Shown in pieces: positions 55,974-64,000 of a stretch of 64,000 bases of DNA. The stretch is taken from the NCBI GenBank assembly GCA_035235625.1, contig CP141144.1, positions 14,629,014-14,693,013 of the forward strand, given 5' to 3'. Position 1 is the stretch's first letter; every line of letters begins with the position of its first letter. The position numbers and the translations under genes are program-made. Source of the DNA: Saururus chinensis (taxonomy: Eukaryota > Streptophyta > Magnoliopsida > Piperales > Saururaceae). Under the pieces are notes generated by a model. That model searched no databases, was not told the origin of the DNA, and worked only from the letters and a program-made list of their open reading frames with translations.

Positions 55974-58900
55974 TGTCACGCCCCGGCGATGCCCGACCCG
56001 AGCCGAACCCGGTCCAAGGGCCGGTCAAGCGCGCGGGGGCGACGAAGTGAAATTGAGAAACGATTCTAGCGGAAGACTTAATCCCTAACCACGGGCGATT
56101 AACAGCAACACGGAGTGCGCACAATCCTTTGAGCAAGAGTAAATAAAAGGGGAAAAAAGGTGTTGCTTAACACAAAGTAAACAACAATCTCAAACCCACA
56201 AGCTTAGTTTTAAGTAAAGCCCACACCGGCTCAAAATAAGTCATAAGCAAACATAACTGTAACATGTGACATAAATCCACAACAAAGAACCCTACACATA
56301 GGTTCTAACATAAAACATGAAACAAAATGAAGGAAAGTCACGCAACGATCTCCATCATCACACCCAAGCTACCTCTGACCTTTCCTCAAAAAGGCAATCC
56401 TGTCCGTCTGCGTGTCGCACCACGCAGCCCCAAATCAAAACACAAAAGAGGGGTGAGGTTTAACACTCAGCAATGGTTTTAATATCACTGTCAACGTAGA
56501 AAATACGATAGCTTAGAAATGAGATGGTTTCAGATCAAAGATTTACATGGTGCATCACTTCTGATCACACATTCATATCACTTAACACTGCATAAAAATG
56601 CATAATTCAACCTGCATGGATGTATCTCTAGCATACATATTCCCACATGCATTCACATCATAACCAATCCCGCATGGACGTATCTCTAACGTACATATTC
56701 CACATGCATAACATCAAAATCAGCATGCATGGATGTATCTCTAACATACCTAATCCACATGCATAACATCAAAATCAACATGCATGGATGTATCTCTAAC
56801 ATACATATTCCACATGCATAACATCAAAATCAGCGTGCATGGATGTATCTCTAACATACCTAATCCACATGCATAACATCAAAATCAACATGCATGGATG
56901 TATCTCTAACATACATATTCCCACATGCATAATGTTATCACAATCAACCTCCATCAAGGAGTAATCACACATTGACGTCACACAGACGGGAGCATAGACA
57001 AGGCCACGAAGGCGTGTCATGGTACAAAATTCGACACAAGAATTCAAGAAAGATCGGGGTTGTCAATCCCTAATACTGCTCGCCCTGGACGATCCTGGCC
57101 AAGGATGTCCCATTCTCACACAGAGAATCTAGAGCAGGGGTGTTCGCCCAGGGACATCTCCTGCGGAGGGAAGAGCCCGAGTTCTCACACAGAGAACCCT
57201 AGAACACGTGGTAGCGGGGTGCACACGGCATACCACACTGGATTCTCAGGGTCCAGATGACACACATAATGATATTCTCACATATCCGCAAGACAAGTAC
57301 ACAACTCGTCCCCACATCATTCCATTAAACAAGACTCAACCCGAGGAGTGCACTCGTTCCACACAGGAACTCCAAATCGTTCCACACAGGAATTTTAAAT
57401 CAAAATATGTCCTTTCGGACCAATCAACTTGCGATTAATCCACGACCGATAAACCCGGCACGCAATTCCATCACATTGCATCCAATCGGTCAAATTCGAT
57501 TAATCACGATGAAGCATCAATTGGAAATCCATTTTCATGATGCGTGCAACATGGTACATGCGTGGGCAAAACATACATGAACCCTAATCATGATAAGTGC
57601 TCTCACCTGCCCCTAATGCATCATTCATAATCACGATACTAAGCTTCAACATCATCATTTAACCCCCACATGTGTGTGTGTGTAACTAGTAGAAGCCTTT
57701 CACATGATGCATATTAACATGCTTGAAAATTAACTCACTACCACACTACACATGTGAATTTCTACCTAAACATGAATTCCAGCGGAAATCATAGTAGAAG
57801 AATCGTTGAAATCTTAGCTAGATTCAAAACTCAACCACAAAGGCTAAACACCTATAACATCACTCATTTCATCATTGAGTCATGGTATTCACCAACATTC
57901 ACACACCATTAATCACAATTTATCATGACAAATCTGTCCAACAATGATTGTAGTCCTACGGAAATATGTTAACCAAAGGGAAACAACTATTCATAATTTC
58001 AAAATAACGATTCCAACATCATGCCACAAAACATAAGTCATTCCACCATCACTAAGCATATATCTCAACTCCATAAACTCAATAGCATGCATTTCCAGTA
58101 GCCTAACATAGCTTAAAACACTCCACATTCATATAAAATTGGCAAGCTAAAGTGGAATCATCAAAATAGGCATCATACACACAACATACAATTTCCTGTG
58201 TAGCCGATCGATCGCCCTTCAGGCCGTTCGATCGGTTACACGCAAAATTTTGAAATTTTCAGTTCAGCCGATCGATCGCCCTGCAAGGCCGATCGATCGC
58301 CAACACGGCAGAACAGTCATCTTCTTCCTTTCGCAAATCCAAACCGAAACACCATAGATAGCACTTCAAATCCACATCTAACACCCTAATCATCATCAAA
58401 AGTCCTCCTTGACTTCCAGAATATCAAACCAAACCATAATAATGCAAAACCCTAAGAAATCGGGATTAAATAATTCTATTTTCTAATCTTACCATTAACA
58501 CACTAAATCAAGCAAACCATTTCGAAATAAGCCAAAAATGAAGAGTTTTACCATGGATAAACAGAGATTTCGAAGACCCATTACCTCAGCACTTGATTAA
58601 GCTCGGATTGAAGAGTCACCCTTCTTGAAATCCTTGAAAATACAATGAGTTTGAATTAAACACCAATGGAAATCGATTTACTTAAGAAATCCTTAATTAA
58701 ATCTTAGATCTAGGGCTTGTTGGTAGTAAAAATCGAATTTTGAAAGTTAGGTTTTGTAGTAAAACGCAAATCAGTAGCTTTTGATGGTCAAAAACGAATT
58801 GAATCAAGGGGAAAATGGTAGATTTAGAAGAAATTAAGAGAAAAGCCATAGATTAGTGCTTAATTAGAGCAAGCTTACTTTAATCGGCTTCTAATTCGGG

Positions 58901-59400
58901 CCTAAGTGGGGATTAGGCCAGACCTCCTTCCTTAGCCTATTCCCAAAAATGGAAATGGCTCTGGTTTGCCCTTTTATAGTAAGGGTTGGGGTAGGCATAG
59001 GTAAGTTTTGGGGTGTACATATGAAAAGTAGGCTAAAAGTGGTTATTTTGCAAATTTAAGCATGAATTAAGCCTAATAAAATTCTGAAAATTTTTGTGTG
59101 ACCTTAAGTATATGTCTAGGTTCATTTGACACAAAAATAAAATTTTCAACCGTGGGGCCCACAGGGGTCCCGCCAAAACCCTAATTTTTGGGAAAATAGT
59201 GAAAAATCTGAAAAATTCCAAAAATTCACATTTGGTTTAAAATCACTTAAAACCACTAATATTGAAGTTAATTTTGGTTAAAACCATCACAAACTCTATT
59301 TATTTACAAAATCACCGAATAAGATCAGAAAACACGTAAATCTCACGATAATCAATAATTAAAGAAAACCAAAACCGGTTTAAAGATGAGGGTCCTTACA
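55974..59400 (+). mobile_element. 3,427-bp solo LTR
   Basis: It starts TGTCACGCCCCGGCGATG and ends GAGGGTCCTTACA, with a perfect 5-bp target-site duplication AATAA (55969-55973 and 59401-59405). It is the same family as the nested pair at 669-7601, with the same internal minisatellite (56608-56940) and CGATCG-rich block (58200-58310). No internal coding or second LTR is adjacent. This copy fixes the family length. Confidence 0.92.
56608..56940 (+). repeat. Minisatellite inside the third 3.4-kb LTR
   Basis: About six copies of a 55-60 bp unit containing GCATGGATGTATCTCTAACA and CACATGCATAACATCAAAATC. It is the equivalent of the arrays at 3082-3440 and 4140-4490, with its own copy-specific variants. 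Confidence 0.85.
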
Positions 59401-60143
59401 AATAAACTCTCGGCTTATTTTTATACAGCAAATTTTAAGTGCCAATTGATCATTTAATGAAGTAATCAATCAATCCATGATTTTCTGATCAATCGGTACT
59501 ATGCAGCAATTAATCGCTTTGAAAAGAAATATTTTTCATTAAAATATTTACAACTCTCACTATTATTTCACCAAAGGTCACTTTCACCCTAAAGTATATA
59601 AATGTGATATGTGTGCTTATTTTTACCTGACGAAATACATATTTAAGTCTTCCTTTCGCTCCATCTTTAGACACAAATTAACTGAAAAAGTACATATTCA
59701 AGGCATTGTTTTTATCACGGAAATAAGGCAACATAAATGTAAAAACACTTACGTTCTTATAGGGCTAGCGGCAGTGGAGGTTTCGGCAAGGGTAGAGGTG
59801 GTGGTGGTAATAGTGACGGTAGTGGTGGTGGCAAGGGTGGTAACAGTGGCAGGGGCGGTGGTAGCAGTGGCGGCGACGGTGGTATTAGTGATGGTGGTGG
59901 CAATAGCAATAGTGGTGGTAATAGTAGTAGCGGTAGCAAGGTAAACACTAGGAATATTAAAGATATTAAAGACATAAGTCTTTGGTATATATATTTTCTC
60001 CCAAAATCTAGGAGTTAAGGGATGAAAAGTTTTGTAGTCAATTTTCTACCCATTTTCTTCACGTTTCGTCTTTAGTTTCTTCCCCCTCACTAAGATTAGG
60101 AAAATTTTAAAAGATTCTTTCCTTTCACCCACTTTTTAATAGG

Positions 60144-60989
60144 GTCTGTTTGGATTGGTGGAAAGTGGGAGAATTTTTAAGATGGTCTATTTGGATTGGT
60201 GGAAAGTGGGAGAAAGGAAAGAATTTTTTTAAATCCCATAGTTTTTATTGTTTGGTGCAACAGGGAAACGAAAACTAAAGTGGAAACTGGGTGAAAAGAG
60301 GTAAAACATTATCCCAAAAACTTTATACCCCTCAACCCATGGATTTTGAGAGAAAATTGCATATCAAACTTATGTCTTCAATATTCTTAGTGTCAACCTT
60401 GCCGCCACCGCTGTCACTGATACCACCACCACCACCATTGTCGTCATTATGGCTATCACTACTGCCACTACCACCGCCACAACCACTACTACCACCGCCG
60501 CAACCACTACTACCACCGCCACCACCATCTTCATTGTCATCACCTCCACCACCACCATTGTCATTGCCACTATTGTCGCCACCACCACTACCGCAATCAC
60601 CACCATTGCCATTGCCACCACTATATTATCACCATCACTGTCACCGCTACCGCTGCCGCCACTATTATTTGCTGCTGCCACCACCACTACCACTACTTCC
60701 ATCGCTGCTGCCATCACCACCACCACCGTCACCACCACCACCACTATTGCCTCAACCACTACCTCCACCACCACCATCGTTGCCACCTCCATCACCACAA
60801 CCACCTGCACTACCGCTGCTACCTCCACCATCATTGCTGCTACCATCATCACCACCATCATTGCCACCACCACCATTACTGCCATTGCCACCCTTGCAAC
60901 CACCATCGTCGCTGCTGCCAATGCCACTACAACCACCACCATGACTGCCACCTATGCCGCCATTACCACCCATACCACTATTGCTAATT

Positions 60990-61031
<42 letters not shown>

Positions 61032-61198
61032 ACATTGGTGGATTGATGTTTCAATTTTCTATAGCAACATTGGTGTAACCAAACAATGAAAACTTTTTAG
61101 GAATCTCCTAGCTTCTCTTTCACCTTGATTCATTTCTCTTTCCCTTTCCCTTTCCCTTTCCCTTTCTCCTAGTTTCTACTAATCCATATAGACCCTTA
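60144..61198 (+). mobile_element. TIR element (MITE-like) carrying a long trinucleotide array
   Basis: The left end GGGTCTGTTTGGATTGGTGG and the right end, inverted (AGGGTCTATATGGATTAGTAG), form imperfect TIRs. The interior is a degenerate ACC/CCA/GCC array of about 650 bp (60379-61030) ending in a pure ACT run (60990-61029). A CTTTCC hexamer run (61137-61166) precedes the right TIR. The TIR style resembles PIF/Harbinger-type MITEs; the target duplication is not clear (ATA and TTA). Confidence 0.62.
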
Positions 61199-62149
61199 GT
61201 AGACGAGAGGATATTGTGGCTTCTATTGCATAAGCTTTTGGGCGTAGGTATTTTGGTTATTTGGCCTGCCATCGAGCCAGCAAGGCTAGTGATCTCCTCC
61301 ACCCTTCCCTCCTTCTCATCCCTCCCCTTGCCCTTCCTCCCATTCATCTCTCTCTTTTTCTTCCACTTCGAATCATGCATCCAATTCCATGGTTTTCTTG
61401 TGGCTTGTTCCTTTTTGTGCTCATTTTCATATCATCAACTTTTTCTCTCCCTTTGTCACCCTTCCTCTCTTCTATTCTCCTTCTCCCTTTTTGATGCAGG
61501 GATTCTATACCCATACTTAAGTTAATGCCCTTTCTCCCTTTTTTGGTTTAATTTACAATTAAAAACATACCTACATCCTTTTGCTAGGACCTGATATGGT
61601 AGAAATTAAAGACTATTTACTTTTGGGTGTAATTTCATGTGAGGGCATGCCTTCTGATCGTCAGCTATCAACCATATGAAGAATGCCCTTGATGATCACA
61701 CTAGTGATGTTTAGCAGTGGTGTGGGCATCCATCGATTGCCATCAACTTTGTTATGTTTGTTCACTTTATGTTAATTTTAGTTTATTTGGATGTATGTTA
61801 ACACTAAATCCACTTAAGAGTAAGACATTTTTTAAATGACAAGTAATTGAGGTGGACCTTCTAAAGAATAACTATAGGGAAGTAGGAGAATGTTTAATCC
61901 ACATAAGTTCAACAGAATTAGAAAGCTATCTCGTCACTAAAAGTCCTTGATCAGATAAAGCTATTCACATGAAGGATGCGCAAAAACATCTTTCTCACCC
62001 GTTCTAATCCCTAGAGAAGGGGCATGGTGAGGGACTCGGTCGGTGCACAATGCATGAAGGGGTTGTAGGATTCCATCCACACGATTTGGAGATGCCAAAA
62101 TACTAAGGAACTTTGGAGGGGGGAAGAGTGGAAGGAAATGATAACTTTT
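61199..62149. other. Spacer, no gene recognised
   Basis: Pyrimidine-rich at 61300-61500, otherwise ordinary AT-rich sequence. No exon, RNA gene or element could be supported. Confidence 0.45.
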
Positions 62150-63646
62150 GGTAAGTCAACTATGCACCGGCCACTGGATGGACTCCGGTCAGACTTCATC
62201 CTGCCTACCTCAACCCAGTGTTAGTTGGGGGTTGTTGTTTCCGACATGGCTTTGCCCTTATTGCCTTGGTCCGCCCTTTTGCCTCAATTTGGGTCTTAAC
62301 TGTACGGCCCTTCGTGGTCGTTTTACCATTATGACACCTCCGGTCACCGATTGGCCTTCAGCCGGCCTTAGGTTAGCCTTATTTCACTGTGGCCTTTGCT
62401 CTACCACTGTTCGACCTTGAGACACACCTTCGCCCTTTTTTGTGCTAGATGCACAGCCGCCCACACCATTGGTTTTGGTTGTGGGTGGCCATTGGCAGTG
62501 TTGTCATCTCTGCTGGCCACCTATGGGGACTTAGCCTTGTCGCCCTTTTTGGGCCCTTGGGATGCCACCATCTAGCCCTCTTCCCCTCCCCTTTGTCCGT
62601 GTGTGCAAGTGGCCACGCATGCATTTTAGGGTTTAGGTGCTGCTTTTGTGCTGCCTAACATAGGATGCATTCGTCATTGATTGAGTTGGCCACTAGAGCC
62701 CTCCACTTCTCCTCCATCTACGAGCATCGCCCCATGCCCTTTTCCCTTTTGTGGGCCCTCAATGAGCTTCAGTGGTCGATAGTATATATATGATTGTATA
62801 AGTGAGTATGTATATTTTTTAGCAAGATTGTACGCATAAGGTTGTACAAGTAAGACTGTACGAGTAAGGTTGTACGAGTAAGACTGTACGAGTAAGGTCA
62901 TATGAGTATAATTGTACGAGTAAGGTCGTATGAGTACGTGTAAGATTGGTTTGATGGTATGTATTTGGCATGATTATATGTATATGTGTATGATTATTAT
63001 ATGTCTGCCTACTTCATGTTTGAGTTGCATGAACATATCTATGTATGAACTTGCTGAGTTCACTGTTTATAACTCCTCTACTGGGTATTTTCTTACTAAG
63101 TATGAAAATATTTATTTACTCTATTTTTTTAGTCCCAATGGTTGGGAGGCTTTTGCAGGTTTGTGATGGAGAACTTCGAAAGATGGACATTTGTTCCCTT
63201 GAGTGGTTTGATTTCCTTTGAATTAGGTATAACCTTGACTCATTGCAAATATTATTTTATGCTACAATTTGATTTATTGGGTGAGATGAGAATTAAGGTA
63301 TTTATGCTTCTTGATTTGTAATTTGGATTAGACTATGGACTGTAATGGGACTTGCACTTAAGGATGTCTGGGAGAGATTTATATTTAAAGTCTATGATCA
63401 TAGTAATTTCTTTCGTACGTTTTTTTTCGAGTAGTGCCTAAGGATGTTTAGTTTGGTCGTACAATGTTTGATCGAATAAGCAAAAATTTGTATGAGAAAA
63501 ATTGATGTGCGATGTTTTAAATTATAAAATTACTTTTACAGGTTTCATATTTGTCATTTTTCCTGATTAATAGATGTTATGTCGCAAAAAAGTTCCTTGA
63601 ATTTTTAAGAAAATATGATGGAAAATCCCGGGCATTACAAGTACAA
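62150..63646 (-). mobile_element. Remnant of the 5-kb LTR, inverted, with internal deletion
   Basis: Read on the minus strand from 63646, TGTAATGCCCGGGATTTTCC and the following 870 bp track 12096-13230. The match then jumps at about 62765 to sequence equivalent to 15420 onward (GCGTGGCCAC, GTGCGGGCGG-like and CACCATGGGTTTTGG-type blocks). About 2.2 kb is therefore missing internally, and the 3' part ends near 62150. It is strongly diverged. Confidence 0.78.
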
Positions 63647-63649
63647 ATG

Positions 63650-64000
63650 AAGGGGCAACCCATCTCACTAAATTAGTGGTTGATGTGGTTGTGCCAACAG
63701 ATTTCCTCAAGCAACGTGTACATCAAGTTGAGGATGCAGCGGCAGGAAAGATCAAAGAGTTGGTGGACGAAGTGGTAGTGCTGAAAAGGTCAGTCATCAA
63801 CATTTCATCCATAGATGGGGGTGAGTCCTCATCTCAGTAGACAGATAAGAAGGTTACTTCCTTAGACTAGGTGCTTGAATCGAAGACGTACTCAAGGATG
63901 CGAGGTGCCAAGGAGATTCGTAACTTCCTTTGGGACATGAAGAGAAATAAGAGATGAAGATCACGGTGGCAGTGATGTATGTTGAGAGAGATGCAAAGTT
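63650..64000 (+). pseudogene. Ty3/gypsy gag remnant
   Basis: The forward frame reads FLKQRVHQVEDAAAGKIKEL and VDEVVVLKRSV, then after in-frame stops SRMRGAKEIRNFLWDMKRN, which resembles the gypsy gag motif (A-ELENFLWDMEQYF). Several stops are present. It runs off the window edge. The adjoining LTR remnant points the other way, so the two need not belong to one element. Confidence 0.6.

Larger units (their letters stand above)
54854..60140 (-). mobile_element. TIR element with trinucleotide array, inverted and interrupted
   Basis: The left part (54854-55230) starts AGGGTCTATTTAGATGGATA and leads into a GGT-rich array. The right part (59761-60140) is a second GGT array followed by the reverse complement of the left arm of the element at 60144-61198. 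Together they form one copy in inverted orientation, split by about 4.5 kb (55231-59760). That insert is AT-rich sequence of unknown type and itself contains the solo LTR at 55974-59400. The right TIR is lost next to the following copy. Confidence 0.6.

Noticed and set aside
60291-61078. Long Pro/Leu-, Thr/Ala- and Val/Met-rich reading frames on both strands
   Set aside because: They follow from the ACC/CCA trinucleotide array being open in several frames; composition is purely repeat-driven.

Overview
The window is nuclear DNA of a seed plant, most likely an angiosperm. The evidence is four intron-bearing or plant-specific genes (dihydroflavonol 4-reductase, a plant-type calreticulin-3, RMI2 and a DUF936 protein), plant transposable elements (Ty3/gypsy, hAT, LINE, Stowaway-like MITEs) and a plastid tRNA relic. 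I cannot name the species. No prokaryotic features, rRNA genes or CRISPR arrays were seen. All exon models were joined by hand on GT-AG junctions and reading-frame continuity.

Layout. 1-7.6 kb: a nested pair of about 3.4-kb solo LTRs in opposite orientation, which form a huge imperfect palindrome. 7.7-10.9 kb: fragments of two host genes, one ARC3/FtsZ-like (+) and one medium-chain alcohol dehydrogenase (-), both broken. 11.7-17.7 kb: a MITE, then a 4,982-bp solo LTR inserted in a dispersed repeat whose unoccupied paralogue lies at about 30.1 kb. 18.7-22.4 kb: an intact six-exon dihydroflavonol 4-reductase (DFR) gene (+). 23-32.6 kb: transposon-rich DNA with a plastid trnT relic, a decayed gypsy pol region split by a 4.03-kb hAT element, copies of the dispersed repeat and foldback MITEs. 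33.2-39.6 kb: an intact 14-exon calreticulin-3 gene (-) ending in HDEL. 41.4-41.9 kb: single-exon RMI2 (+). 43.0-51.1 kb: a four-exon DUF936 gene (-) whose 4.6-kb third intron holds two LINE relics. 51-64 kb: gene-free DNA with AT-rich MITE-like sequence, two copies of a TIR element carrying long trinucleotide arrays, a third 3.4-kb solo LTR with a perfect target-site duplication, a deleted inverted copy of the 5-kb LTR, and a decayed gypsy gag.

The four host genes belong to unrelated processes (flavonoid/anthocyanin synthesis, ER glycoprotein folding, dissolution of recombination intermediates, and a plant-specific microtubule-linked family), so I see no functional cluster. CRT3 and RMI2 are head-to-head, 1.8 kb apart; RMI2 and the DUF936 gene are tail-to-tail. 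I found no convincing new gene system. The most notable things are structural: the nested LTR palindrome, the empty-site paralogue that proves the 5-kb LTR insertion, the readable stack of nested insertions, and the splitting of the calreticulin HDEL signal between two tiny terminal exons.
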